A stretch of DNA of 64,000 nucleotides from Planctomycetia bacterium (GTDB taxonomy: Bacteria > Planctomycetota > Phycisphaerae > UBA1845 > Fen-1342), in assembly GCA_015709575.1 (NCBI GenBank), contig CP054190.1, forward strand, positions 2,788,616-2,852,615, written 5' to 3'. The notes under the pieces were generated by a model. That model had not been told where the DNA came from. It did no database searches and saw nothing but the letters and a program-made list of their open reading frames with translations. Shown here piece after piece: positions 17,835 to 27,495 of this stretch. Position 1 is the stretch's first letter. Every line of letters starts with the position of its first letter. Position numbers and translations under genes: made by a program.

Positions 17835-18656
17835 GTGAGCGCTGCACCACAAGGGGCGCGGGATCGGCCAGACGCCGACCCGTGGGACGCTGCACCCCCT
17901 CAAGTCGCCCGCGCGGCCGATCTCACCGCGGGTCGGGTGCACGCCGCGGCGCTGGCCGTCCTGCGCAGCGCGAGTGGACGTCTGCTGCCACTGCTTGAAT
18001 CCGCTCGAATCGCGGTGGAGGAAGTGACGCGGGCGGAGCGCGGTTCACCACAAGCGCCGCGGCGCGCCTGCAGGGCGGGCTGCTCATCCTGCTGCTACCT
18101 GGCCGTGTCGATCACGCCGGCCGAAGCGATGATGATCGCGAGCGGGCTGCGCCGGCAACGCTCTCCAGACGAGCTGGCGGTCGTGCGGCAGCGAATCCAC
18201 GCCACCGCGGCGCGCGTGTCGCACCTCCCGATCGAGCAACGCGCCCTTGCGAGGGTGCCTTGTGCCCTGCTTGGGCCGGACGGGGCCTGCACGATTCATG
18301 CGTTCCGGCCGCTCGGCTGTCGCGGATGGACGTCCTTTGACGCCAAAGCGTGCGAAACGGCGCTCAACGACGATCGTCCGGGCCACGACGGGCCGCAGGA
18401 TGCCCTGCTCTACGCCACCGCGGGGGCAGCCAGTGACGGATTGAACGCGGCCCTGCGCGAGGCCGGCGCGCCGGCGGGAAACTGTGAGTTTCACGCCGCC
18501 GTACTGGTCGCGCTGGCCGCGCTCGAAACGGAGCCGCCCCACCGGAGCGGTGCTAGTGCCGAGAACGCTCCGACGAGCGAATGGGCAGCATCGGCGCTGC
18601 CTGCCGCGTTTGCGGCCTGTCCACGGGTGACGTCAGAGCGGCTGCGGAGCGGCTGA
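17835..18656 (+). CDS. YkgJ-type cysteine cluster protein
   Basis: 273 aa, GTG start. It has the zinc/iron-chelating cluster of the YkgJ family: [20 protein letters not shown] (about 75-95), then [24 protein letters not shown] with three more cysteines. The family is of unknown function and is often proposed to bind Fe-S or zinc. The C-terminal 60 residues are Ala/Ser-rich and unlike the family. The gap to nuoE (about 180 bp) contains no other gene I can support. Confidence 0.82.
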   Translation: MSAAPQGARDRPDADPWDAAPPQVARAADLTAGRVHAAALAVLRSASGRLLPLLESARIAVEEVTRAERGSPQAPRRACRAGCSSCCYLAVSITPAEAMMIASGLRRQRSPDELAVVRQRIHATAARVSHLPIEQRALARVPCALLGPDGACTIHAFRPLGCRGWTSFDAKACETALNDDRPGHDGPQDALLYATAGAASDGLNAALREAGAPAGNCEFHAAVLVALAALETEPPHRSGASAENAPTSEWAASALPAAFAACPRVTSERLRSG

Positions 18657-18839
18657 CCGACGGTGGCGGCCGCGCGAACGGCCGGCGCGTCGAGGTCGCA
18701 GGCACGCCCGATCGCAGCGCTGCCGGAACCGACCCGATCGGGTACATTGACGCGGACCTGCCGACGGATTTCGTAGCCGCGCCGGGGCTTCGGCCGGTAC
18801 CCACGAAACCCTGTGGCGTGACGTGCAGAGGAGCGGCGT

Positions 18840-19406
18840 GTGAGCTGGAAGGTCGTTGATCGCAACCAGGTTTCTCCCGATCAACTCGGGCCGGGGCTGA
18901 GCGCGGCCACGCGCGAGAAGATCCGCGGGTTCTTTTCGCGGTACCCGACGAAGCAGGCGTGCCTGCTGCCGGCGCTGCACATCGCGCAGGATCAGATCGG
19001 CTATTGCTCGCTGCGCGCGATGCGCGAGATTGCGGAACTGCTGGAGATTGCGCCGTCGCAGGTGATGGACGTGGTGACGTTTTACACGCACTTCTGGACG
19101 CACCCGAAGGGGCGGAAGGTGATCGTGCTGTGCCGGTCGATCTCGTGCGAGCTGATGGGCGGGAAGGCGGTGCGAGAGGCGATCGAGCGGCGGCTGGGCA
19201 TCGAAGATCACGAGACCAGCGCCGACGGCGAATATTCGCTGATGATGGAGGAGTGCCTGGCGGGCTGCGACCACGCGCCCTGCCTGCTGATCAACGAGAA
19301 GATGCACAAGTGTGTGCGCCCGGAGGACGTGGACCGCATCCTCGCGGACGCGAATAACGACCGGCTGGACATCCCGCGAAGCACGACGTACGACGCCGGA
19401 AAATAA
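18840..19406 (+). CDS. nuoE: NADH-quinone oxidoreductase subunit E, orphan
   Basis: 188-aa thioredoxin-fold [2Fe-2S] subunit of the complex I NADH module. The four cluster ligands are present: CRSISCELMG (Cys at positions 1 and 6) and later ECLAGCDHAPC. The helical N-terminus (FFSRYPTKQACLLPALHIAQDQIGYC) is typical. GTG start with GAGG upstream. NuoE normally lies next to nuoF; here neither side has a complex I gene, so it is an isolated copy that may serve complex I encoded elsewhere or another NADH-linked enzyme. Confidence 0.9.
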   Translation: MSWKVVDRNQVSPDQLGPGLSAATREKIRGFFSRYPTKQACLLPALHIAQDQIGYCSLRAMREIAELLEIAPSQVMDVVTFYTHFWTHPKGRKVIVLCRSISCELMGGKAVREAIERRLGIEDHETSADGEYSLMMEECLAGCDHAPCLLINEKMHKCVRPEDVDRILADANNDRLDIPRSTTYDAGK

Positions 19407-19483
19407 CCTCGACCACACAGCCTCGCTCAGCGCTCCGCACAACCATCTGACCCGCGCCCAGCCGCCAAGTCGGCGCGCCGGCA

Positions 19484-20161
19484 CTACTCCTGATACAACC
19501 CCCCGCTCGATTCGAGCCAGTCGGCCACGCGATCCGCCGCGGCGGAAATCGTCAAGTGTGACATGTCCAGCTCGAGGCACGGCAGCCGGCTCTGCGACAA
19601 CTCGCGGCGAAACGCGTCCTGCTCGCGGACGAACACGTTCAGATCGTCGTATTGGCGCGGATTGCCGGAAACCCGCAGGCGCTCCTCGCGAGCAGACGCG
19701 AACGACTCCGGCATGCGCGTGCAGAAGACCGTGCGAAAACCCAGCCCCAGCAGGCGCTCCTCCAGCCAGGCGAAGTCAATCTGGCGGCCGTGCTCGCGCC
19801 ACTGATAGACGCGCGTGGAAACGTGGAAGCGGTCGATGATCCACGAATAGTAGCGCTGCAGCTCCAGCAGCCGCGCCCAGGTGCGATAAGTCTCCAGGGC
19901 CAGCGGCTCTTCCCCCGGTAGAAAGTTGATCAGCCCGCGCCCCCACGGCGTATTCGTGAACGCGCACCACTCGGCCGAAATCACCGGCGAGTGGTAGCGA
20001 TACTTCCGCGGGCCGACGATCCGCGGATGCTCATTCAGCGCAAACGCGAGGTCCGTCTTGCCGGTGAGGCGCGTTCCTTCGAGGATCAGGTGCGGACACA
20101 TCTTGGTACCGCGCGGCTTTGGGGAGGTCACCCGTGTCGCTCCGATCCGAACCCCGTTCAT
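19484..20161 (-). CDS. P-loop kinase-like protein, unknown substrate
   Basis: 225 aa. A Walker A motif close to the N-terminus (LILEGTRLTGKTDLAFAL) and a basic loop LGLGFRTVFCTRMPESFASAREERLR resemble the dNK/thymidylate-kinase class of P-loop NTPases, but I cannot assign a substrate. It ends with a hydrophobic-helical tail. Two starts are possible (20161 and 20101, the latter giving MCPHLILEG); neither has a clear SD. It is convergent with nuoE. Confidence 0.6.
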   Translation of the reverse strand: MNGVRIGATRVTSPKPRGTKMCPHLILEGTRLTGKTDLAFALNEHPRIVGPRKYRYHSPVISAEWCAFTNTPWGRGLINFLPGEEPLALETYRTWARLLELQRYYSWIIDRFHVSTRVYQWREHGRQIDFAWLEERLLGLGFRTVFCTRMPESFASAREERLRVSGNPRQYDDLNVFVREQDAFRRELSQSRLPCLELDMSHLTISAAADRVADWLESSGGLYQE

Positions 20162-20238
20162 CGCAGCGTGATCGTCCAGCGCCAGGCTCGACCGGACCTG
20201 CCGGCATTCGTCTCCGCCTGCGCAGGGGCAAACTCGCG

Positions 20239-20892
20239 CTACCGCCGCTCGGCGTCGGGTCGCGCACCCAGCTCGATCGCTGCGCCGTCGGACGCCGTTC
20301 CAGGTGCTTTCCCACGTGCGCTGAGCTGCTCCTCGGCCCGCTGGATCATGCCGAGATATTCGCCACCGCGGACCAGCCCCCATTCCGCGCTGCTGCCGGC
20401 CACGTTGCGATACTGGAGGTCGCGCCAGGCATAGCGGCCCAGCCCGGTCAGCCGCCAGTTGACCCCGCCCGGCCAGCGCAGCGCCTCGCAGATCAGCACG
20501 GCCGCGGTGGCGCGATTGACATATTGATCCGGCGCATGTCGCCAGTGCTTGCGGGCGATGCCCGCCTCGATCAGGCTGCTGGCGAGTGCCGAAAAATCGC
20601 CCTCAAAGGCGGCGTCATGACGCAGCAGATAGGCCATGCGATAGGCTGCTTCCGCCGTGACATAGGGCGAATCGGCGATGTGCTCGACCAGCGCGGCGTT
20701 TCCGCGGAGGGCGTCGGCCGGCACGGGCGCGGCGGCACGAGGTGCAGCGCAGCCGCTGATCGCCAGCGCGATTACGATGGTCGCGCTGATGCGATCAACC
20801 GTCGAGCACCCGGCGGGGAAAGAAGCTGCTCGGAGAGCAGGGACAGAAAACATCGAAGTCGATGCGCGGAGGAAATGGTCGGAGCATCGCAT
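20239..20892 (-). CDS. Putative lipoprotein
   Basis: 217 aa. A hydrophobic segment ends in a lipobox, IVIALAISGC, followed by an Ala/Pro linker and a helical domain of about 150 residues with many Trp and Arg (RKHWRHAPDQY, LICEALRWPGGVNWRLTGLGRYAW). The ATG at 20892 lies two bases after the stop of the upstream beta-barrel gene, indicating an operon; the lipobox then falls near residue 49, so a later start is possible. It may be an envelope partner of that barrel. No known family was recognised. Confidence 0.6.
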   Translation of the reverse strand: MRCSDHFLRASTSMFSVPALRAASFPAGCSTVDRISATIVIALAISGCAAPRAAAPVPADALRGNAALVEHIADSPYVTAEAAYRMAYLLRHDAAFEGDFSALASSLIEAGIARKHWRHAPDQYVNRATAAVLICEALRWPGGVNWRLTGLGRYAWRDLQYRNVAGSSAEWGLVRGGEYLGMIQRAEEQLSARGKAPGTASDGAAIELGARPDAERR

Positions 20893-20894
20893 GA

Positions 20895-22334
20895 TCAGAA
20901 GCTCCACGTCAGGCCGGAAAAGATGAACTGCCGCGAGTCGCGATCCTGGTACGCGTCGCCGGGAAAGAACACACCCCAGCGCAGCGTCCACGCCAAATCA
21001 GATGAAATGCGCCAATTGACGAAATAATCCATCTCCCAGCCAACAAAACCGGCGAATTGCTGCGCGGTAAAGTCGCTGATCGCGGCCCGGTCGTGGTGCT
21101 TGTGATACAGAAACCACGTCGTCCCCAGTTCCAGCTCGCGCAGCAACTCCACCCGCTCCAGCGGCATGAACGACGCCCCGGCCCGCCAGACGTGCAGGTT
21201 CGACACCACCGGCGCCGCGGCGATGCCGGTGTCGCGGTAGCCGAAGCCGACGAATCCGGTGTCGCGCCGGTCGCGGCGGTTGCCGCCGACGGCGCTGGTC
21301 GGGCTTTCGAGACGGTCGCCGTCGCCGCTGCCGAACATGTACTCGGCTGAAACTCGCGGTCGCAGCGGCACGGGGATGCGATACTCAACGCCGACATCCC
21401 AGCCCCAGGCGCGGACGGAATCGCGGCGGGCCCAGTCGCCGTCACCGAAACTGCGGCCGGTCTGGACGACCGCCTCGGCCCAGTAGTCAAGGTTCGCAGC
21501 GAGGCTGCCACGCACGCCGGCGCCCCAATACTGCGTGTCGTAGTCGTATTCCTGGTCGTAGTCCTGCGGGCGCTCGTCGGTGTGATCCTGCTGCCAGAGG
21601 CCGTAGACGAACGGGACGTGCTTTTCCCAGCCTTCGTAGGCCAGTTGCACGCCATAGAAGCGGCGGTTCATGTGTGAATCGACGGCCGGGCTGCGATCGA
21701 CGTTCGGCGTGCTGGCGATGGTGTTGCCGATCAGCACCAGCGTTCGAACGTCCTGCCATGCGGCGTCCAGCACCACTGCATCCAGCGGCAGGTCGAGCGC
21801 ATAGCCGGTGCCGAAGCTGACCTGTTGACGCCCGATGCGAATCCGGGCGCGGGGCGCGCCGGCGCCCCAGCGCAGCGCCCGGTGCAGATCAATCTGGTAC
21901 CACGCCCGGTCAAAGTTCGGACCGACCCAGTCCTGGCGGCGGGTGTATTCGTCGCCGCGATGAAAATGGCGGTAGTCGAGCTTCATGCGGGCGAACAGCT
22001 CATGCGCCCCGTCGTCGATGGTGGCGCGGCTCCAGATGTTCAGTCCCGGCTGCTGGTAGCGACGCGAGCGCTGGATGCCGTCGTCGAAGTGAAAGATGTA
22101 GTAATCGACCGATCCGCCCCACTGCCAATCGAAGCGTGCATCGACCGGCGCCACGCGATCGCGTTCCGCCCGCAGGCGCTGGTCGATCTCGCGCTCCCGC
22201 TGCAGGAAGCTGTCGGCGGGACGGGTGTCATCGCGCGGTTGGGCCTGCGCCGCGGCGATGGACGCCAATCCGGCGGCGAGGACGGCCATCAGGGTCGGCA
22301 GGTGCATCCGGTCAGCGTGTGCGGTTCGGGACAT
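20895..22334 (-). CDS. Outer-membrane beta-barrel, alginate-export-like
   Basis: 479 aa with a signal peptide (MSRTAHADRMHLPTLMAVLAAGLASIAAAQA). Mature alternating amphipathic strands such as RIRIGRQQVSFGTG and WGVFFPGDAY resemble the AlgE/'alginate export' outer-membrane family, and the last residues SGLTWSF give the terminal aromatic residue of an outer-membrane barrel. Probably an anion or polysaccharide channel; the substrate is unknown. The ATG at 22334 gives a clean signal peptide. It is followed at once by the lipoprotein gene and divergent from the DCC gene. Confidence 0.75.
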   Translation of the reverse strand: MSRTAHADRMHLPTLMAVLAAGLASIAAAQAQPRDDTRPADSFLQREREIDQRLRAERDRVAPVDARFDWQWGGSVDYYIFHFDDGIQRSRRYQQPGLNIWSRATIDDGAHELFARMKLDYRHFHRGDEYTRRQDWVGPNFDRAWYQIDLHRALRWGAGAPRARIRIGRQQVSFGTGYALDLPLDAVVLDAAWQDVRTLVLIGNTIASTPNVDRSPAVDSHMNRRFYGVQLAYEGWEKHVPFVYGLWQQDHTDERPQDYDQEYDYDTQYWGAGVRGSLAANLDYWAEAVVQTGRSFGDGDWARRDSVRAWGWDVGVEYRIPVPLRPRVSAEYMFGSGDGDRLESPTSAVGGNRRDRRDTGFVGFGYRDTGIAAAPVVSNLHVWRAGASFMPLERVELLRELELGTTWFLYHKHHDRAAISDFTAQQFAGFVGWEMDYFVNWRISSDLAWTLRWGVFFPGDAYQDRDSRQFIFSGLTWSF

Positions 22335-22704
22335 GCGAGGGTCCGGTCGGAAGAGGCGCGACAGCGCCGGTTGTCGAAACGCGCGTGCGTAGAATCGTCC
22401 CACGGTCGCCCGGCGTCAACGAGGAGCCAGCCGCCCGTACGATCGTTGCAACCGGTGCCGGGCGATGAATTCACCTGTTTCACGCCGGAGAGGCCCAGGC
22501 GCGGGCGATAGAATCCGGTAAGTGGCCCAGCGCGATCGGATGCAGGAACGCGGGCGGATGCGCCGCCGGTCGGCCGGGCAGTGCCGCCCGGATTGAGGAT
22601 CGAGACGATTCCCGGGAACCTGCGCCGCAGACGGCGTGCGTTCTGGGGCAGCCGCCCGCAACAGTGCCGCCGGCCCGGTGGCCGGGCATGATGGATGAAG
22701 CGCG
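22335..22704. other. Divergent intergenic region, no gene seen
   Basis: About 370 bp between the divergently transcribed barrel gene and the DCC-domain gene. It is GC-rich with only short shadow frames and presumably holds both promoters. I see no confident -35/-10 pair, hairpin or RNA gene. Confidence 0.5.
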
Positions 22705-23220
22705 ATGTCCCGCACGCCTCCCCTCATCGGAACCGTCCTCTATGACGACGCCTGCGGATTTTGCCGCAGGTGGGTGCCGAAATGGAGAAACGTGCTTCAT
22801 CGGCGTGGACTGCTGATCGGATCGCTTCAATCCGCCCGGGATACGCTCGGGCGCGATGTTCCCGCGGCCTTGTGGTACGCCGACCTGCGGATCGTGTTGC
22901 GGAATGGAAAGCAGGTTTGCGGGGCCGACGCCTATCGGTTTGCGCTGAGACGAATCTGGTGGACGCTTCCGATTTACCTGCTCGCGGTCACGCCGGGCCT
23001 GCGCTGGCTGTTCGACCGCGGGTACCGGGCGTTCGCGGATGGCCGCTTCGGCGTGTCGCGGCTGTGCGGACTCGAGGGCAGGCAGTCCGGGAAATTGGCT
23101 GGCGGCTTCGATGCGGATGCGGGTTCGTCTGCCGCCGATTCGCTCGCAGGGCGCGCGTCAATCACCGGGCGGTGCGCCGCTGCACGCCCAGCGACAAATC
23201 ACTCGACGAGAAAAGGGTGA
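22705..23220 (+). CDS. DCC-family thiol-disulfide oxidoreductase (DUF393)
   Basis: 171 aa. It starts with VLYDDACGFCRRWV, the YDxxCxxC motif of the DUF393 (DCC) family related to thioredoxin folds; members are putative thiol oxidoreductases. A central stretch PIYLLAVTPGLRWLFDRGYRAFA and a Cys in LCGLEG fit the family. The C-terminal 50 residues are low-complexity. It is three bases upstream of the CYTH gene, so they are probably cotranscribed. Confidence 0.82.
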   Translation: MSRTPPLIGTVLYDDACGFCRRWVPKWRNVLHRRGLLIGSLQSARDTLGRDVPAALWYADLRIVLRNGKQVCGADAYRFALRRIWWTLPIYLLAVTPGLRWLFDRGYRAFADGRFGVSRLCGLEGRQSGKLAGGFDADAGSSAADSLAGRASITGRCAAARPATNHSTRKG

Positions 23221-23223
23221 TGG

Positions 23224-23838
23224 ATGCCGCTGGAGATTGAGCAGAAATTTGTGTTGCGGGACGCCGCAGCGCTGCGCGCCCGGCTGCGCGAGGCCGGTGC
23301 TCGCCTGTGCTCGAGCGCGCTGGAACTCAACACGATCTACGACGACGAGCGGCACTCGCTTCGTACTGCCGGATGCGGCCTGCGTCTGCGCAGTGAGACG
23401 GGCGAGGATGGGGCGCTGCGCCACACGCTGACGTTCAAGGGACCGCTGGCGTCGGATGCACTCCTGCGCCAGCGCGAAGAAATCGAAAGCGTCATCGGCG
23501 ATCGCACTGCGCTGGAGGCGATCCTGGCCCAATTGGGATATCGGCCGCGACTGCGATTCGAGAAGCGTCGCGAAACGTGGGCACTGGCCGGGCTGGCCGT
23601 CGGTGCAACAGACAAGAGCAGCGACAGAGCGTCTCCTGAACGCGTGCTCGTCATGATCGACGAGATGCCGGGCTGCGGACGGTTCGCGGAGATCGAGGCG
23701 GGGAGTACGGAAGCGGTACAACGCGCTGCTCGGCTGCTGGGGATGACGGAATCCGACGCCGAGCCGCGCACCTATGTGGCGATGACGGCCGAATTCGGCA
23801 CGATCGGGGCGGACGGCGTTCGGTCGTTGGTGTTCTGA
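23224..23838 (+). CDS. CYTH-domain protein, class IV adenylate cyclase-like
   Basis: 204 aa. The ExExK signature opens the protein (LEIEQKF), followed by basic/acidic strand motifs (LRLRSE, LTFKGPL, IDEMPGCGRFAEIE) that form the triphosphate tunnel of the CyaB/thiamine-triphosphatase superfamily. Length is close to CyaB proteins (about 180). It hydrolyses or cyclises a triphosphate; which one cannot be told. It immediately follows the DCC gene. Confidence 0.85.
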   Translation: MPLEIEQKFVLRDAAALRARLREAGARLCSSALELNTIYDDERHSLRTAGCGLRLRSETGEDGALRHTLTFKGPLASDALLRQREEIESVIGDRTALEAILAQLGYRPRLRFEKRRETWALAGLAVGATDKSSDRASPERVLVMIDEMPGCGRFAEIEAGSTEAVQRAARLLGMTESDAEPRTYVAMTAEFGTIGADGVRSLVF

Positions 23839-24076
23839 CCGGCCGGCGAGCATGCCCGTCGCCGCGCACATGACTTCGACCTCCCGGCGGTCCGGGCCGG
23901 GAGCTTCAACGGCGCCATGACGAAGGAGCTGGGTCCGGATAGATGGCATGGGGAAAACCGGACGCAAAGGTGGGGCGCCCCGAGAAAACGGTAAATTCTA
24001 CTTCGGCATCGTCCGCAGGGATGATAGGCTGGTCTTCAACCCGGTTCGCCAGTCCCCCCGATCTTGGAGCTTGTAC

Positions 24077-25333
24077 ATGTTCGTTGCTCGCTCGTGCCGG
24101 ATTGTCTTCGCGCTGCTCGCCCTCACCTCGACGCCCCTGCTGGCCCAGGCGCAAGCGCTGGTGGGCAGTGGCCTCACGTATCAAGGGAAATTGGACGCAT
24201 CTGGCGCCCCCGCCAACGGCTTGGTCAGCATGAGTTTTTCGCTCTGGAACGCCGCGACGAATGGTGCGCAGGTAGGCTCGATGCTTCACTTCGATGGGTC
24301 GGTGGGCAACTCGCCGCCCGTAAACGTGAGCGACGGCCTGTTCACCGTCGAGCTCGACTTCGGCGCGGCGGCCTTCAGCGGCGACGCCCGCTGGCTCGAA
24401 ATCACGGTCAACGGCGTGACACTCTCGCCGCGCCAACCGCTGACGGCCGCCCCGTACGCGATCCAGACCCGCGGGATCTTTGTCAACAGCGCCGGCGATC
24501 GCGTCGGCATCGGCACAGCCGCTCCCACCCATCCGCTGCACGTTGTCGGCACTGAGCGCAACCCGTTGCTCGTGGAGTCGTCGAGCACAGTGGGCACGTG
24601 GCTCAACCTGCTCAACACGTCGTCGGGCGGACGATTCTGGCGCCTGATCTCCAGCGGCTCTGACAACACCGAGGGCGCTGGTCACCTGCTGATCGGTCAC
24701 GGATCCACCGCGCAATCGCACGTTCCCGTCATGACGCTCCGCAGTAATGGTCGCGTGGGCATCGGGACCACCGCGCCCAAGCAGGCGCTCCACAACACCG
24801 GCGACTACTACGGCATGGGCCATCTCTGGCTGCACGCTTTCCAGGGAGACGGGCAATCCGGCACCGCCTACGTCCAGGCGCGCGACAACTCGCTCGTGAG
24901 CAACATCGCGCTGCAGTTGCGCTCACAGCAATTTGGTGCCCCGCGCGACGTCGTGCACATTGCCGCCAACGGCAACGTCGGCATTGGCACGACCACGCCG
25001 GAAGACACGCTCCACATCGCCAGCGGCGCGATCCGTTTTGCCGACAACACGCGACAGACGACGGCCGTGCGATCCCTGCGGTTCTCAGGCTCGATCGATT
25101 TCGGATCGATCGCGGCGAACTCGGGCGCCACAGGACAATTCCTGAATATCGGCAACGCCGAACTCGGCGCCACCGTCAGCATGTCGCCGGATCAGGACCT
25201 GCCCGCCGGATTAATCGTCGCCTGGGTGCGCGTGTCGGCGGCGGGTACCGTCCGGTACTACCTGCGCAACGTATCCGGAGCGGCAATTGACCCGCCGCTG
25301 ATCACGTTCTACGTCACCGTCATCAACCCGTGA
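24077..25333 (+). CDS. Secreted 'VGIGT'-repeat protein
   Basis: 418 aa with a signal peptide (MFVARSCRIVFALLALTSTPLLAQAQA). The body has repeated segments DRVGIGTAAPTHPLHV, GRVGIGTTAPKQALHN and GNVGIGTTTPEDTLHI, resembling the repeated strand motif of phage tail-fibre/endosialidase-like and secreted adhesin proteins. The C-terminal 70 residues form a separate beta domain. ATG 24077 has GGAG nine bases upstream; upstream frame is non-coding. Likely a surface or secreted fibre protein. It is not part of a phage cluster here. Confidence 0.78.
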   Translation: MFVARSCRIVFALLALTSTPLLAQAQALVGSGLTYQGKLDASGAPANGLVSMSFSLWNAATNGAQVGSMLHFDGSVGNSPPVNVSDGLFTVELDFGAAAFSGDARWLEITVNGVTLSPRQPLTAAPYAIQTRGIFVNSAGDRVGIGTAAPTHPLHVVGTERNPLLVESSSTVGTWLNLLNTSSGGRFWRLISSGSDNTEGAGHLLIGHGSTAQSHVPVMTLRSNGRVGIGTTAPKQALHNTGDYYGMGHLWLHAFQGDGQSGTAYVQARDNSLVSNIALQLRSQQFGAPRDVVHIAANGNVGIGTTTPEDTLHIASGAIRFADNTRQTTAVRSLRFSGSIDFGSIAANSGATGQFLNIGNAELGATVSMSPDQDLPAGLIVAWVRVSAAGTVRYYLRNVSGAAIDPPLITFYVTVINP

Positions 25334-25480
25334 CGCTGCGCGACAACCAGGGATGATGGACTCCGTCGCCCAGCCAGGGACCTGCGTCGCGATTGGCAGC
25401 CGTGTCCGGAACGCTCGGAGTAGACGGCGTTTGATCGCTGGTGTTCTGACCGATGGGCGATGCCGGCGCAGCGCCGCGCA

Positions 25481-27202
25481 TCACCACCCGATCGCGCAGC
25501 CATCCTTCCGCGATTCCGACGCGCCGATCAGCACGTCGCGCTCCGCGTCCCACGCGACCGCCTGGTAGCCCCCAAAACTGCCGCGTCCGCCGTCGATGCG
25601 GTGGCCACGTGCGGCCAACTCATCACGGACGCAAGTGCCGATCCCGCTTTCCAGCCGAAGCCGCCCGCCGTCGGTCATCTCGAAGCCGGTTGGCTCCGAA
25701 CTGCCGGTGTGATGGAAGCGCTGCGCATCCCCGGCCTGTTGCAGGTTCATCCCGAAGTCCAGCAGATTGCATAGGATCTGTACATGCCCCTGCGGCTGCA
25801 TGTCGCCGCCCATCACGCCGAAGCTCAGCCACGGGCGGCCGGCGCGGGTCACGAAAGCCGGGATGATGGTGTGAAAGGGGCGACGACCGGGCGCGAGCGT
25901 GTTCACATGACCCGCGTGCAGAGAGAACTGGCAGCCGCGATTCTGAAGGCAGAAACCCAGCTCCGGCGGCGTCAGGCCGGAGCCGAAGCCGCGGTAGTTG
26001 CTCTGGATCAGCGAGACCATGTTGCGCTCGCCGTCGGCAACGCTCAGGTAGACTGTGTCCGTCCCCTGGCTGAGCGGATCACGGTCGGGCGGCGCGGGAG
26101 CAGCTTGATCGAGACCGGCCGATGATGCGCCGCCCGGACGCGCGGCCAGGCTGCCGGGCGCGACGCGCAATGCCGCCTGATCCGCCCTCAGCTCCAATCG
26201 CCTCGCTGCGACGTATGCATCGTCGAGCATCGCCCGTGCCAGCGCGAGCGAATCCGGGCTGCCGCCGATGTACGCAGCGCGATCCGCATAGGCCAGCTTC
26301 TTGATCTCGACCAGCGTGTGCAGGTAATCAGCGCTGTTGTGCCCCATCCGCCGCACGTTCAATCCGTTCAGCAGCCGCAGCATCTGCAGCGCCACCACCC
26401 CCTGCCCCGCAGGCGGAAGCTCCCATACCTCAACGTCGCGATAGCGGGTCGACCACGGCTGCACCCACTCGGATCCGTGCGCGGCGAGGTCTGATGCGCG
26501 CAGCAGGCAGCCGGTCGCACGGCAGAACGCGTCGAGCCGCTCAGCAATTGTGCCGCGATAGAACTCGTCGCACCCGCCGCGGGCGATTCGCTCCAGCGTG
26601 TCGGCCAGCGCGGGGTTGGCGAAGAGATCGCCCTTGCCGGGCGCTCGTCCGCCTGGAAGAAAGACGGCGGAAAAGCCCGGTTGGCCGCCCAGCCGCGCGG
26701 CGCCCGCGGCCCAGTGGTCGGCGATGATCTCGCTGACGGGAAAGCCGTCGCGGGCATGCTCGATCGCGGGCGCGAGCAGCTCGCGCATCGGCAACCGGCC
26801 ATAACGCTGATGCAGCGTGAACCAGCCATCCACGCAGCCCGGCACCGTCACGGAGAGCGGGCCGTCGTCCGGGATAAAGCTCCCCGGACAGGCGCTGCGC
26901 ACGACGTCGAGCGTCGCGGCGGCGGGTGCCGAACCGCTGGCGCACAAACCGGCCAGCGAAGCGCTGCGCGCGTCCCAGACGATGGCGAAGAGATCGCCGC
27001 CGATGCCGCAGCCGGTCGGCTCGACCACCCCGAGGACGGCGTTGGCGGCGATGGCAGCGTCCGCGGCGCTGCCGCCGTGCTGCAGGACACGCAGGGCGGC
27101 AGCGCTGGCGAGCGGCTGGCTGGTCGCGACCATGCCGCGGCGGGCGAAGACTTCGCTGCGCGTGACGCCGGGCGGACCGGCCGGCCGATCAGGGCTGAAC
27201 AT
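25481..27202 (-). CDS. ggt: Gamma-glutamyltransferase family protein
   Basis: 573-aa Ntn-hydrolase acting on gamma-glutamyl peptides such as glutathione. Family motifs are intact: GMVATSQPLASAAALRVLQHGGSAADAAIAANAVLGVVEPTGCGIGG, ELPPAGQGVVALQML, and the autoprocessing/catalytic region GTDTVYLSVADGERNMVSLIQSNYRGFGSG, the DTVY subtype rather than the NTTH of E. coli Ggt, so the nucleophile is the Thr of DTV. ATG 27202 has GGAGG about 5 nt upstream. No signal peptide is evident, so it may be cytoplasmic. Confidence 0.88.
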   Translation of the reverse strand: MFSPDRPAGPPGVTRSEVFARRGMVATSQPLASAAALRVLQHGGSAADAAIAANAVLGVVEPTGCGIGGDLFAIVWDARSASLAGLCASGSAPAAATLDVVRSACPGSFIPDDGPLSVTVPGCVDGWFTLHQRYGRLPMRELLAPAIEHARDGFPVSEIIADHWAAGAARLGGQPGFSAVFLPGGRAPGKGDLFANPALADTLERIARGGCDEFYRGTIAERLDAFCRATGCLLRASDLAAHGSEWVQPWSTRYRDVEVWELPPAGQGVVALQMLRLLNGLNVRRMGHNSADYLHTLVEIKKLAYADRAAYIGGSPDSLALARAMLDDAYVAARRLELRADQAALRVAPGSLAARPGGASSAGLDQAAPAPPDRDPLSQGTDTVYLSVADGERNMVSLIQSNYRGFGSGLTPPELGFCLQNRGCQFSLHAGHVNTLAPGRRPFHTIIPAFVTRAGRPWLSFGVMGGDMQPQGHVQILCNLLDFGMNLQQAGDAQRFHHTGSSEPTGFEMTDGGRLRLESGIGTCVRDELAARGHRIDGGRGSFGGYQAVAWDAERDVLIGASESRKDGCAIGW

Positions 27203-27324
27203 GCGGCCTCCGATGCGAATCGTACCCGTGGGACCGGCTGGCGAGGATCCGGCCCCGGCTCGGCCTGACAGAACCCGCATCGTCGCACGCGATGCGAAAT
27301 CAATGCCAGAATGCCGCCAAACCA

Positions 27325-27495
27325 GCGATATTGAGCTTGATCGGCGCGCCCGGGAATTGACCTGTCTGACAAAGCCGGGCCAGCGGTATTGAACTGGATC
27401 GGCACGCCCGGGGAATGACCTGTCTGACAATGCCGGGCGAGCGGTATTGAACTGGATCGGCACGCCTGGGGAATGACCTGTCTGACAATGCCGGG
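27325..27495. repeat. 58-bp tandem repeat, three copies
   Basis: Units start at 27325 (diverged), 27383 and 27441, each 58 bp; the last runs to about 27495. The consensus includes GCGGTATTGAACTGGATCGG and TGACCTGTCTGACAATGCCG. It lies in the intergenic space upstream of ggt. Confidence 0.9.

Noticed and set aside
24077-25333. Prophage tail fibre
   Set aside because: The VGIGT repeats resemble tail fibres, but the protein has a signal peptide and no phage genes surround it.
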